A stretch of 64,000 bases of DNA from Leishmania mexicana MHOM/GT/2001/U1103 (lineage: Eukaryota > Euglenozoa > Kinetoplastea > Trypanosomatida > Trypanosomatidae): NCBI RefSeq assembly GCF_000234665.1, contig NC_018306.1, positions 1-64,000 of the forward strand, given 5' to 3'. Shown here in pieces: positions 28,476 to 42,200 of the stretch. The notes beneath the pieces are model-generated. The model was not told the DNA's origin. It was given only the letters and a program-made list of their open reading frames with translations, and did no database searches. A program made the translations under genes and the position numbers. Positions within the stretch are counted from its first letter, which is position 1; the number at the start of each line of letters is the position of its first letter.

Positions 28476-30258
28476 GTCTTGGCGCCACGGAGTAGGCACG
28501 AGAGGGAAGTGGAGGACGGAGATAATGGGAGACCCGCGACAACACCCGTGAAGAGGAGCAACGCGCGGACACACACGCGCACACGCGCGACTCTCCAGTG
28601 CAGCGCCGACGAGCGCGCCAGAAGGAGGGACGTCAACACTCCTCCAGAGACGTGAGCGCGTACGACCAGCGGACGGAGCACGGAAGAGGGCGGCGGGAGC
28701 ACAGCAACCAACGAAGAACAGCCAAGGGGACGAAAGAAAGCAAGCACCCGCTGCAATACACGCCGGTCCAGCGCTGATGGAGTTGCACCTCCGAATATCC
28801 GTTGCCGTGTCTGTGCGTGTCCTGTGCCGAAAAAGGCGGTAAAGCCGCAGCGAGAAAGGGCAGAGGGTGGGAGAGACGTGTGCAGGGGAGGGGGACGGCA
28901 ACGCCACGTGCACGTGTTCAGCCGCAAAGCGAGTAACTCGATCAAGATGAGAGAACGCCACCGACTGTTACCCGCCTCCCACTATGCCGCCACCGGCCGT
29001 TGTTGCCGGCCCGCACAAGCCGTGACGCCGGTCTATCGTTCGCTTGTCGCTGCGTTCGCCACCGCTTCGCCGCCGCCGAAGCCGAATGCACAGGGACGGC
29101 AGCGGAAAAAGAGAGCTTGGAGTCGCTCTGGATAGCGGCAGTAGGTGCTGGTGGGGATGATAGGAGATGGGGTTGCGGTGATGGTTAGTTACAGATTAGT
29201 ATCGTTAACGGCGTTGTGTGCGCGGAGGCGGCGCTGTATCGGTGGGCAGCAGATGGGGGGAGGGGGAGCTACGGGGTGGAAGGCGATGGGGGTTCGGGGA
29301 GGGGGAGTGGAGGTCTCTCGCTCTCTTTCTCTGACACGCTGTGCCGGTGCCTGCGTGCTACTCGCCGCCACGCCACCGCTGCAGCGAGGACCCAAATGGA
29401 AAAGGGTAGTGGGTATGCGGGGGAGAGGGAGAGAGAGAGACAAGAAGAAAAGGTGCACGGAGAAGAGTGCCGCGCGCGGGTTGTGCTCCTTCGCCGGATG
29501 GGTTTCTGTGACGCTGCCAGCCAGGGCGATGGGAAGCGTGGGCGCAAGGTGGAGAGAACGGAGGATGGAGACAAGAGGGAGGGAGGACAACGAAAGCATG
29601 AAACACACACACACACAAGATGAACGCCGACACACACGCGCGCGAGCGCACCAACGACGTGAAAGCATGGTCACACCTTCGATGATGCGGCAGCATTCGG
29701 ATGAGCGCATAGAGCGCTCGAGGGCGGGCAGAGCCTGCCCGACACACGACAAGGCCCTCCCCCTCCCCCTCCCCAGCCCCGATGCACTGTGCAAGTACTC
29801 TGCGCGAAGGGAGCCGCCGCCGCACTCGCTCAGCGGGTGCCGTGTGTCGAATTCTGTTTCTCTTTTCCCTGACGGTGCACACGCAGACCGGCGGAAGTCC
29901 TCCGCCCGCCCGCCCGGCCTATTCCTTTAAATTGGGTAAAGCTCGTACGGCTCATCAGCATCGCGGGGTGTTCACCGCCACCATCACCCAGAAGGAGAGA
30001 GGGCGAGAGACACTGCCCTCCCCACCCCCGCTTCCCTCGCAGACACGTCCCACACGGACAACGCTGTAAATCGTGGCGCCATCACAGACGGCCACAGAAG
30101 CGCTCGCCTGCTCGTGCACTCCGTCACCGCAAAGCGGGGGAACGCACGTCCCCACCGCGGCGAAGACTGAGAGAAGGGGCGTGTCCCAAGTGCCGTGGGA
30201 GCGGCACGTGGCATCCTCCTTTCAAAGTCCGCCACTGCCTTATCCATCCCGCTCCATC
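28476..30258. other. 1.8 kb intergenic region, exportin-T to ATM
   Basis: It holds the leader of exportin-T and the presumed 3' UTR of the ATM-like kinase. Pyrimidine-rich minus-strand tracts occur (for example the complement of 29260-29310 and 29415-29450). Open frames of up to about 260 codons on the plus strand are low-complexity. No gene or RNA was recognised. Confidence 0.5.
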
Positions 30259-33200
30259 CTACACCCACTGCGACCAGCCCGGAAACATCATGGCCAAGCT
30301 TTCCACCCGCTGCGCCTCCTCCATCAGCTTCCGCACGTGCGTTGGCACGCTAAGCAAATCGCCACCGTCGTACCCGCGCAGTTTTGCGTCAATGCGGGCG
30401 AGAGTGCGGGCGGCGTCGGCGCTACTGCCGTGCGTGCGCACCGGCGCAGGTTGCCGTGTGTTACTCTCCTGCGGCGCGTCACCGGCGCCTATTATGTGAT
30501 TCGCGTGCGTTGGCGAGCCGATGGCCCAGCGTGCCAATGGATCGTGCATGATGGAGCTCAATATCGTGCGAATTAGTTCGCGCTTGGCGCGCAGCAGGTG
30601 CATCGCTGCCTCCGCACACGGGCGCAGGCTTCCCTCCGTGCCCCGCACACCGAGGCCATCGATCATGTTGCGCGTGAGTCGAAAGGGAACAAGCTCCGGC
30701 ACAGGCAGCAGCTTGTTTTGATCGAAGGCGATGCCGAGGTCAATGTGCACCACTTCCGCCGTTCCCCTGTGCAGGAGTATGTTGTTGATGTGCCGATCAC
30801 CCAGGCCGACAGTGTAGCCGACGATGCTCGACGCTGCAACGCTTCGGGTGAAGGTTTGCTGTCGATCCACCCACACCTGGGCGGACAGGTACTCCTCCAA
30901 GAAAAAGTAGTGCAGGGCGGGTGTGAACTTCTCGTACAGGCTCAAGAGCACCTGGCACTTGCTGTTCTGCGGCGCGTTCTGCAGCTGGATCCGGCACTCT
31001 CGCGTGGTCGGCTCGCCCGGGAAGTACCGCTCATGAGCGCCGGGCACTTCCTCCTTGCCGGTGTAGCGACCCGTCAGGTACTCGCCGAGTGGGATGGTGT
31101 GCTCCACCCACTGCAGGATGCCGGCCGTCGGAGCCAGCGGCACAATTGTGAAGGTGCGAACCTGCAGTGGCCGCGTCGCGGAGCGTCGATGAAACAGACG
31201 ATTAGCCGTGGCGAACACCTGTTCGATGAGCGCGTCCTGCCTCAGGTCGTCGCCAGCCTTCAGCAGCTGCCGGACGACGGTGCCGTCGCTCAGTTCGCAC
31301 TGCAGCACCTTTGGCACGTTCACCCCACCAGGCGTCGTGAAGTAGTTGCGGTACCGCATCACATGCGGCACCGCGAGAGGGACCCCTCCCGCGACGGCCG
31401 GTGTCACAAACAGATCCATGGAGCTGGGCGGGGGGATGGCAAGATTACGCGCGTCCTTGACCAGCATGAAGTCCTCGGAAATCGCGTGGCGCTTCCCCAC
31501 CTGCGCCGTGGCGGCACTGCGGTCCAACGCAAGCTCCAGGTACGCCGAGCTCAGCAGCTGGGCATGTCGGATCTGCGTCGACAGCAGTGCGGCGGTCGAG
31601 GCGCTGCGGCCATCGCGACTCGAAGCCGTCGCGGAGCTCTGTGCGGAGGCCAGCCCGGCGAGGAGCTGACGCGCCGCCGTGATCTTCGCCTCGTCCACGT
31701 TGTGCAGCGTGTTGACATCTCGCGATTTGGCGAACGTGTGACCGTGGTAGAGGGCTAGTAGCGGCCACACGACGTGCATCGGGTAGTCCCGTGCGAGCCG
31801 GGCAACAAGGAAGGCCAGCCGCTCGCCCTCGTGCTGGCCACCTAACTGCGCCGTCAGCTGCCCCGCCAGCGGCACAAAGACGGCGGTCGGGATTCGCTCG
31901 ACGGCCTTGTCAAGCACTTTGTTCAGCACCTCGCCGCTGCCCTGCTCCATCTCGGCGGCGTTCACCCAGAGCTCCACAAACCCGAAGACGGCATGCACAA
32001 CATCCTCCTCGTGATCCACTGGCAGGCACTTCACCTCCGACGGGGCAGCCGCGCCGCGATGGGTGCGCTCGGTGACGCCGCGAGCTGCACCCTGCTGCAC
32101 CGCTTGGTTAAACTGCAGAAACCGCGAGTAGGCGTTGATGGCGCTGCGGCGGTACAGCCCGAAATTGGACTTCTCACTCTGCCACTCGTCTTCAAGGCGC
32201 TTGATGTCGCCAGCAAGCTCACGAATACGTCGTCGTATGACGCGCAGTTGGTCTTCGCTGAGGATGACGGATGGCGCGGCCCCAACAGCCGCTCCCGCTG
32301 TCGTATCCGCAACGGCAGAGCGACCGCGCGCTTCTCTCAGAGGTGCCACGCCAGCAATGTTCACCAGTGCAGGCAGCACCGCCGTAGTCGTGGCTCCTGT
32401 CGTCGCATCGAGCTCCGCCACACCCGGCGGGCGGTGAAGCGGTGCGGCAGCCCGTCCTGTGCTCGGCTGCGTCGCCGCCTCCAGCTGCGCCTCCAGGTCC
32501 GCCTTGAGCCGCTTCGACTCCTCCACGCTCTCGCAGAGCTGCTGATGCTCGTGGCTTGTCAATCGGGTAGCGATGTCGTCGGCGAGTGTGTGGCACAGAC
32601 GCGCCAGCAGGAAGCTGCAGGCGCCGCTACTGTCAGAAGCCGCCGCGCGCGAGAGAAACGGATCACGTACGAGCTGCGAGGGCGGCAGCAGCCGGAGTTC
32701 CTCGTGCCACACCATCAGCTGCTGGATCACACGCGGCTCCTGTGGAGCATGCCAAGGTGCGGTACGCAGTAGGGCAACATTACCGTGGGCGAGGCTTGCC
32801 TCCCCGCGTGCCGCCGTGGCTGCCGGCTGAAGAAGCGCTAGGGCCTCCTGCCATCTCCCCAGGCCGTAGGCAATCTGTGCCGTGCGGAGTGCCAGGTCCA
32901 GCTGTCGCGCGCGTCCCCGCACCTCTGCCGCGACGGTGCCCCCGATCGCCGGCGAGGGCGATGCCTGCTCGCCCTCGCCGCCTGTGCCTTCCGCGTGCTG
33001 CTCTTTCCAGTCGCGCAGCCAACGGTGCGCCGCGGCCGCATCTCTGTTCAGCAACGCCTGCTCCGTCGCCCCGAGCACAAATTGGTACCAGCCTTCGTCG
33101 TCGCCGTAGACCTGGCACAGTGCATGGCGCACGGAGTCGAGCAGCTCCCTGGAGGCGTAGTCGACAGTGCTTGGCACCCGCGCAGTCGGCAACTCGGCAG

Positions 33201-36200
33201 CGTCCCCACCGGATCCTCGCGCTACCGAGTCGCCACGCAAGCTCCGAAGCCACATGGGCAGCTCGACGACTCGGTTGCCGTGCTTCCACTGCGGTGCGGC
33301 ACCGCGACCGCGCGATGGTTTCCCTGCCCTGTCCCTCCTCGCGGCTGCATTGGCTGCCAAGAAGCGTGCCGCGCAGTCACGCACTTCATTAAGCGCCTCT
33401 GCCGCCATGACGGTCGTCACGAAAGTCGTGGGGGACAGCTGCTGACGCAGGGCTGACTCGGCGCGGCGCACGTGCTGCATGCTCAGCAGCGGCTGCTCAT
33501 CCATGAGAGTAACAAAGGCGCTGAGAAGGTGAACGTAAAACCTCCCGCCCGACGCGGGCATCAACAACGCGCCACGGGATTCTGGTGTTGCCGTGTGCCC
33601 GCGTAGCGAAAGAAGATCTAGGACTGCGCTAGGCACGCACTCGGATGGACCACTGCCGGGGCAGTCGTCAGCGACGCTACCGCCAGAGGACCACCGCCCG
33701 CTCTTCCAGGCAGCCTCGGCGAGCAAGGCCTGTAGTGATACCTCGTGCGCGGATGTCCACGACGACAACGTATCGGTGTCGCCAGCCGCAGCGTCGATTG
33801 CTTCACCGGCCGTGCTTGTGAAGAACGCCTCCGGCCCTAGTACAGGTGCGCCCCTGCCGTCCACGCTCTCCGGGGCACTGCAAGCACGCACGGAGTCGTC
33901 CGTGGCGCCGCGCTCCGCAGCGCTACTGTGGCTGCGATGCCACACCGCGGCTTCCCGTCGCCGCTCCGCCGGATGCAAACTCAGTAAAACGTCCAACGCC
34001 GTGGAGGGGAAGCCGTGCTGGAGGAGGAGCGCCGCACGCTGTAAGTGGGCTGCCCAGGGGTCGGGCCGCCGCTCCTGCACCTCACCCGCCAGCGCGACGC
34101 TGTGTCGCGCAACGTCGACAGTTCCATCACTACGTCCGCTATCCGCCGCCGAACCAGCACGTGGCACGTCACTGCCCCACCGCCTGCCGCTGGCGTGATG
34201 GGTCTCGCTCTCCTCCAAGAGGCGCATCTCGTCCAACCAGGCAGCCGCGGCGGAAGGTGCAGCGGCCAGACTGTCGTCCGCCCCGCTGGAAACTGATGTT
34301 GTGGACGTGACGCCGCTTTCGCGGCAGCCCGCGACGCGGCGAATGACACGGCCACTGGACCGGCTGCGTGCCAAGCCGAGGAAGCTTGCGCTGAGGGCAG
34401 GTCCACTGCCCATCAAGGAACACCATTTTGCACCGTGGCGGTGCTGCATATCGTCCGTGGCGGACTGCAGCCGCATCATGAGCGACACCCCCACGACATC
34501 GTCCAGCTCCAGCTGCCCCTGCACCGATGCGTACAGGTCGAAGATGTCCTCCGCAAACGACCGAGTCTGCTGCCGTACAGCGTCGCGACGTTCACGGGCG
34601 CGGCCACCGCTCCGGGTTGCGCCAGCGCCGACTGCGTGCGTCGCGGATGCGGCGGAGGGGTAGTCGCCCGGCTTGGCAAACGGAAACAGTATCGAGTAGG
34701 GTGCGCTTGACGCGGCTAGCACCGCTCCTCCGGCACCGGCACCATCGCGAAGCATCGCGGCCGACTGCGTGGTTTCAGACGCCCCGCAGAGCGCGGCAGC
34801 GCCTGTGCGAGGCCCGTAAAAAGACTCGCCGCTGAGTTGGGAGAACAGGAGGGCGAGGTGCGGCTCGCCTACTCGCACCGCGGCACGAGCAAGGCGCGCT
34901 GCGGGGATGTCGCTGAGCCAGTAGCACTCGCCCATGTCCTGCAAGGATGGCACAGAACCGACGGTCGATGGCCATGAAGCCGCCTCGGTCCGTGCGCCGT
35001 CGCCTGCTGCTGCTGCTGCAGAGGAGGAGGAGGAGCTCGCTTTGGCGCGACCAGTTGACGCCACCGTGGCTCCCTTGAGGCCGCGCTGGCGCGTGGACCG
35101 AAGTAGCACCGCATGGCACTGCTCAAGGACATAGAGGAGCAGACGTGCAGTGTGCGCGCAGCGCTCCGGCTGCTGAAAGACGTACCGATCCAGCTGTCCA
35201 CTCCACTCCTGCCGCGTTGCACGTTGCCCTTCGCTCTCACGCAAGCACAGTGCATGCAGCAACACAGGGAGAAGCAGCTTCTCCGCAATGCGCACAGCGC
35301 TGCCGGCGCTGTCGCAGGCCGCGTGCATCCCATCAAGGTCCCAGGCAGGTGATCCAGTCGATGATGTTGGCGCCTCCGTAGGGCCCTCAGCAGTCCTCAA
35401 CTCCGCCATCAGCAGAGGCACCAATGCGGCCCACAGTAGACTCTTCTTCAGCATACCGTACGTATTGGCAGCAGCCAGCACAAAGCGGCAGATAAACGCG
35501 CGCTGGTTCGGCGGGCACTGCCGTAGCGGCGCCCACACCGACGGGCTCCGGAGATGGGTGTCAGCGGCACCGCCTCGCATGCCACCTTCGGCGCCCCGTC
35601 GGCAGGCCAGTGAGCCGCAGCCGCCGCTACGCGTCACCCACCCGAGACGGCGTTGAAGACAGAAGCGCACGCGCGCTTGCGGAGAAGGCATCGGCGCACC
35701 GCTACTCGCCCCGACAGGCTCGCCGGCGGCGGCGGTGGAGGATGGCACGGTCAGCTGCTGCATCCACGCGCTCACCACAAGCTGTACAACGGCCTCGTCA
35801 AAGCTCGACAGCGGCTCTGCCGGCCTCGTCGGCTCCGCCTCATCCGCCTTGTCCAGACTCGACGCGATGCACAACACCCATGTACGCAGCGCGCACATAC
35901 CCAGCTCTGAGGCATCTGCATCAACGCACCAGACGAGTTGCTCGAGCGTGCGCAGCTGATGCGCGTAGGCTTGCGCGAGCACTCCCGCAACGATATCTTC
36001 CGCAGTTTGGTTGCTTGACAAGCCGTCGTCTGCCATCGCCGACTCGCTCGCCGCAAGGAGCGTGCTGGCTGACGAGCCGCTGCGCTGCGCTTCATGTCGC
36101 AGCCATTCTGATCCAGACACCATTCCTGGTGGGGCACTTGATACGGCCGCCGCGCAGGGAGGAAGCGTGGCCGCCTCTCCGCTCAACACGATGCAGAGCG

Positions 36201-39200
36201 CGAGCGCGCGAAGTAGTCGAAAGGCGGCGAGCAGCTGATCATCGGCCGCGTCCGCCGATAGTATCTGCATGTGTATCGCATGGACACCGTGCGCGTCCTC
36301 GTCGGCTACATACCCCGGTGAAAGAGGTCGAAACGGGTCCGCTGCGTCCGCGTATTCCGCTGGGAGAGCCGCCACGTTGCAGTGGCACAGGCGATAGAGG
36401 TGCTGAATGGTGTCCAGCAGGACAGCACGCACATCAAGCGCTGACAACTCCGCCGGTCGCAGCGAGACACCCGTTCGCCCGCGAGAGCGGCGGTGCGCCG
36501 TAGGCCCTGCCGTGTCCGGCGGTACATGGCCGGCGCGAAGGCACACGGACGCAACATGAAGACACCGCACGAGCAGCGCCTGAGTGGAGTCCACAGCGAC
36601 GGTGATATCCTGGAGCAGCGGAGCGGAGGGAAGAGGCGCGGCGCTCGTGTGCTCGACGATAAGCTGCATGGAAACAGCACAGCTCTCCGGCGACACGAGC
36701 TTGTCCATGCCGGCGTTGCTGCCGCATCCCTCCACAGTGCCGGAGACGTCCTCAAGAGCCTCGTCGCTGTCCTCCTCGTCGTGCCCCAAGACATATCGAA
36801 GAAGCCGTTGGAGTCCCGAGAGGCGTCCGCGTGCACGCGGGTTAGACAGTGGCGCCAAACACGCGGATCGTTGAGCCTCGTACATGGCCCACGTCCACTG
36901 CTCCCCATCGAGCGGAAGGGGGCAGTCGCTGGGGTCGGCTGCGGATTCTGCGGCGCCGGCACTGGCAGACGCCCCAGGCCCTCCATCGCGCGCCGCACCC
37001 TCCTCACGGCTCTCCACCTCGTCGTCCGTGGGCTCATCGACGTCGATGGCGCGATGCGCAAGCACCCGCTCCTTACCCTCCGCAGCTGTCGCCGCGGCTA
37101 CCCGTGTCGCACGCCTGCTCTCTGTGCCTGCAAGGTAGGCAAGCACCCGTTGCTGCCAGTCCGATCGCTTCAGGTCCGGGTCGCTGCGGCACAGCGCCGC
37201 CCACGTCGAGGCGATTAGCGGGGACACCGCCGTCAGTGGTGTCAGGCCGCGCGCTAGCATGAGTCGGCAGTGGCGCCGCTGGGCGGCTAGAGTGGGCTCC
37301 GTTCCTTGGTGGCGCGGCACGTTACCACAGCCGGCTCTCGAAACCTGCCAGACATGCATCAGCGCGTCACAGACAAGTCGCCGCACCGCCGCCGCAGGGG
37401 AGCGCCGCAGCCAATGAAGAAGATGTGAGAGCACCAGTCGAAGTGCGTGCGGCTCCGCAAGGACACGAGCAGAGCACCAGCAAGTGGCAATGTGCACCAG
37501 CAAGGATAACTGCTGAAGCGCGCGGAGCTGCAGCTCCAGAGACGACAGCGCCACACTGCTGCGGTATGCCGCGTGCAGGAGAGCGTAGAGGTAGGTACTG
37601 TTGCCTTGCAGCAAGAACCTTGTCATGACGTCCTCCGTGAGGGCTGCAGCATCGGCAGATCGCCTGGCGCTCGGCTCGCTAGTCACTGGCGAGTGGAACT
37701 CAGCGTTGGGCGCCGCTGCAGGGGGCACAAGCAGGGCGAGGCAATACGCCTCCCAGTGTGCTGGGTAACTTGAAGTGCAGCAAGGAATGCGCCCCTGCGT
37801 TGTCTCCTCTTCCGCAGTCGTGGCACCACAGCCTTCGGTTGAGTTTGCTTGCTGCGTCCTCGGCTCGCGTGGACCAGGCATTGGCAGCGGCACGCAAGTG
37901 ATCTTCTCGGCCACCCAGGAGAGGGCCCGCTGCAGCTGCTCAGGCGTTCCGTAGACGAGCGTTCCTACCTCGGCAGTGGTGCGATGGAGCACCACTAAGG
38001 CCTCCATCACGGCGTCCGCCTGCGCGGCGAGCACCACGTCGAACGCACGCCGCTTGTGCGGCCACACACTTCGATGCTGCAGGTAGTAGCGCAGCACTTC
38101 CGCTGCGCTCGACGCCGTCGTGGGGTTGCACAGAACCGCCCGTGCCGCGGCGGCGCTGAAGGTTGGCTGCGCCGAGTCCCCGCTCACGTGTCGGCGGCCG
38201 GCTAGGACCAGGCCAACACTCTGTGCCAACATCGTCGCATCAGCCGTGTTGAACTGCGCCTCGAGCCAGTACAAGCACCGCTGTGCCACTGAGGCCCACG
38301 TTGGCGTCATGTCGGATGCGCTGGCACGACTTGAGTGGCCTCCGCCACTGCCGCGATGTTCGACCGCAGCGTCCGCGTGCCCCATTCGACGGGGCCAGCC
38401 GGCAAGTTCGCGGGAGTCCCTTGCCTTTCCAAGATCGGCGAGACCCCCGGCGTCGCCAGTAAAGGTCGGCACCGGCGCGTGAGACGCGAAGACGAGGAGC
38501 TGTGTCACGATGCCTGGGAAGTAGGCCAGCAGCATGCACAGAGGAGCGAGGCGATGGAGAACGTCCGCGTCAGAGACGACAATGGTGTCCGTCTGCGATT
38601 CGGGCTCGGTGACCTCGTCCTGCTGCGCTGTCGCATCACTGCCACTTGCCTCCGTTCGACGACGCCGTCTCGCCGCACCCAACGCCTCCCCCGCACGTTC
38701 GTTCTCTGCCGCAGCCTTCGCCACGAGGGTATCCGTGTATGCGGAAACCAATCTCTCGTAGAGGCTGCCCTCTGCTGAGGCAGCGTCGCATCGGTCCCCG
38801 CCGCTGCGCGTGGCGAAGAGGGACCACTGCTCCTCCGTGGTCTCCGTCAGAAGCAGCAGCGCCAACGGCAACAGCACAGAAAGGTGCTGCACGACAAATG
38901 TGGTCTGCGTCGTGTAGCCGAAGCACTCCACCGGCAGCGCCGCCTGAGGGTGACGGTACTCGCACAGCCACTTGAAGAGAAGGGGTCGGACATGCATGCG
39001 GCACAGGTGGGTGTACGGTAGCGAGCGTGGCAGCGATGCACCACCAGCGGGGGCCCCCGCCAAGCCGGCGCCCTCCAGCACCCACGCCGACACCCGCTCA
39101 AGACACGCCACCACAAGTCGACGGTGCCTAAAACCGCGGGTTGCCCAGCACTCGAGGAGGGTGTACAGCACGTCCACGAGCAGCTCCGGTGCCGCCCGCA

Positions 39201-42200
39201 CCGCTTCCGACAAGGCAAGCAGGCTCGTCGAGCACAGTGTTTCGGTAGAGGAGAGCATGGCTTCTCGCGCCTTCGTGAGGAGGGTGTGGAGCACCTGCGT
39301 GCGCCGTGTGGAGAAGGTGCGGAACAGCGTGCCCACCTGCAGCGCCGCGTGGTGACGCACCTCATACGGTGTCTTATCGGCGAGGAACTCGAAAGAAAAG
39401 CGCCCAAGCACTTCGGCAACAGCCGGCTCGCAGCGCGGTAGCACCGCGAAGGCCGCCTGGAGAAGCGCGCACTGCCACGCAGGAGTGCACACTGGCATGT
39501 CCACGCGACTGTGATCTGTCAGCTGAGCCGTCCACAGCTCCAAGAGACGCCCCTCGTGCGCGTAGAGGAACGCGGCGGCATCGCGGCATCCCTGCGAGCC
39601 CCGCTTACCGGCGTCCCGAAAAGTTGCGGGATGCCTGCGTGAGAGCAGCCACCTGATGTCAGCGACGGTACCACAGAGAAAGCCGCTGCACAGGCCTGGT
39701 CCCAGCTGATAGCGGTAACGCACAAACAGCACCTGCAGAACTTGTACGACGGCCCGGCAGCATAGGAAACCCTCAGCGGTGCCTGTGTCCGCATCAGTGG
39801 GTGGTGGCGGCAAGCAGCCGACGAGTGCCAGGAGCCGCAGAAGCGTTGGGAGGGCCCGCAGTATCGTCGGCAGAAAAGGTAGTCTTTCAAGAAGACGGTG
39901 ATGACTCGGCAGGAGGATGTCATCCAGGGCTGCTGCCCCGCCTTCGCCGCTCCCTCGAGCAACGTCGGCTGTCGGGTACGAGTCTGCACCAGCCGCATCA
40001 AGGAGATGCTGATCGCGCAGCATGGCCACGATGGTGCGGCGAATCGCAGTGGTATCTGCGAGCGGCCCGACCACGTAGGCGTCGATGCGTGTACGCGAGG
40101 CGGCCCACAGCACCGTGCGCAGCGTGTCCACCGACATGTGCAGCGATACCGCCATCATGTGCGTCACCTCCCGAGATGTTGGATTAGATGGGCGCCACCG
40201 ACTGAGCCCGCGCACACCATCGTCGAAGATTCGCGCGGTCAGCGTGGCGGTAAAGCGCGCAATCGTCTGCCGAGGATCGACGCAGGCGAAGGCCGGGTCC
40301 AGCAGTACCGTGCCGACATCGCGGAACAGGACATGCAGAGCCGTCCACAGCGGAAAGAACGCGCCGACGGCGTGTGCGTGGTCGAGCTCCGCAGCAACGT
40401 GATGGCACAGCCACAACACTGCATAGTAGAGGCGGCCGCCGCCGGCGGCCGAGAAGCGCTCCAGCAGAGAGAGAGGAGTCGCGTAGAGATCGGGAGAGGC
40501 CCGGAGTAAGCGCACATCCTCGCGAGCGGCCGATGCCTCTTCGTCCGAGTCAAAATCTGCGGCGGTGCCGCCGCCAGCCTCGGTGGCGCTCTCGGCGCAT
40601 TCGCCCGCTGCGCTGGCACGTGTGCCGTCCGCCCCTGCGTGCGAAAATGGCGCGTCCTTCGCCACTGCTGGAGCGGCGGCGCCGCGGTCTCCAGCGGCAT
40701 CCAAGTCGTCACGCGCGTACGTGCTTTCTTCCGGTGGTGACCACAGTGCAGCGCGGCGCCACCGCAGCAGGAGATGCAGAAGTTGCACGCACTGCATGCT
40801 TAAGGAAAGCATCATCGCCGACGCATCCAAGCCCGGCCGCACGACGGTGTGAGTGTCGGGTGGACCGCCGCCGCCGCCTCTGCGGTTGCCCTCCTGTCGT
40901 GATACCGCGGCAGGCGTCAACGCTGCAAGCGTGTGCCTCAGCTGGGCGCGCCGCATAAGCCACGCGACAGACGCCTGCGCACTCAAGGTCAACATGACCT
41001 GGAACGCCCGTGGCGCTGCTCGGCGCGACGCTGCCAGCCGGAGCGGTGACACCCCTGTCCCGAAGGCAGCCGCGTCCGTGTCTGCTTTTTCATCCTCGCC
41101 CACCGCCACCACCTCCTCGTCAGCGACACGACCGTCTTGCACATCAGCGCGGCCCATTCCCTTGCCGAGTGGCAGCCGAAGCATCCAGTGCGCGTCCACT
41201 GCGTCACGCAGTACTGCCGGCACTTGTGACGACGGTGACGTCACCGCCGCATCGAGCAGCGTGCACACGTGTTCAACATACGTGCTCACCTCACGGCGAA
41301 GGGGTCCTCGCAGGCGAAGCGCAATGGCCTCCGATGACGTGGAGAGAGAGGGCACGCCACCCAGTGATGACCCTTGGCCAAGTCGCAGTGAGGCCGACAT
41401 CTCCGTCTGCTCCGCCACCTGCTGGCGCGCAAGACACATGCGCAGTGCGACGCACGCGTAGGTCTCCGCTAAGTCCAGCCACGCTGTAAACTGAAGCGCA
41501 GAGAAGAGCGCCACCGTATCAGCACCAGTCAGCGCGTTCCTCGTTCTTAGGGAAGTGCTCGTGACCGTCAAGACATCAGCGCCGACCCCACCTGTCTGCC
41601 TGGCAACGCGTACACCACCACCGGTGACGTCGCTGGTGTGGCTGCCGCCGTCCGACGCACGTGTAAGGACCGGCACAGACCCAAGGAAGAGCGTGGCGTT
41701 GGCGGCGACGTGGCACAAGAAACTGAGGCCGACGTCTCCCGCGGGGCCGTCGCTGAGGCCCCACGAGTGGTCGTCGCCCACGACGCGGCGCCGCCGCGGC
41801 GCCGCTTCCGTCGTCCCAGGGTCCACTGGCACAGCGGTGGAGGGGCAGAGAGTCATCTCCCACAGCCGCGTGCACTGCACCAGCGTGGCAAAGCGGGTAA
41901 GCAACAGCGCCAGCGAGGCGGCGAGTAAGGGGAGCGGCGCGTCGTGGGCGCCGCCCGCGGCGTGCGAGCGCTTCTCAGCGCTCCATGCAGGATCCAGACG
42001 CGCAGCCTCTGCAGCCACGCCAGTGGGCATTGCTGTCGCCCCTGCGCCCTCGCACACGCGACGCATGTCCTGCTCCCACGCGTGCAGTCGCGCCACGGCG
42101 CGCTGGATGAGCGTGCGGTAGTGATCACCCCAGGAAAGCAGCAACCCGCTGAGCAGACTTCCAGACGACACATCCGGCTGTCCGCTCCCAGCGGCGCCTG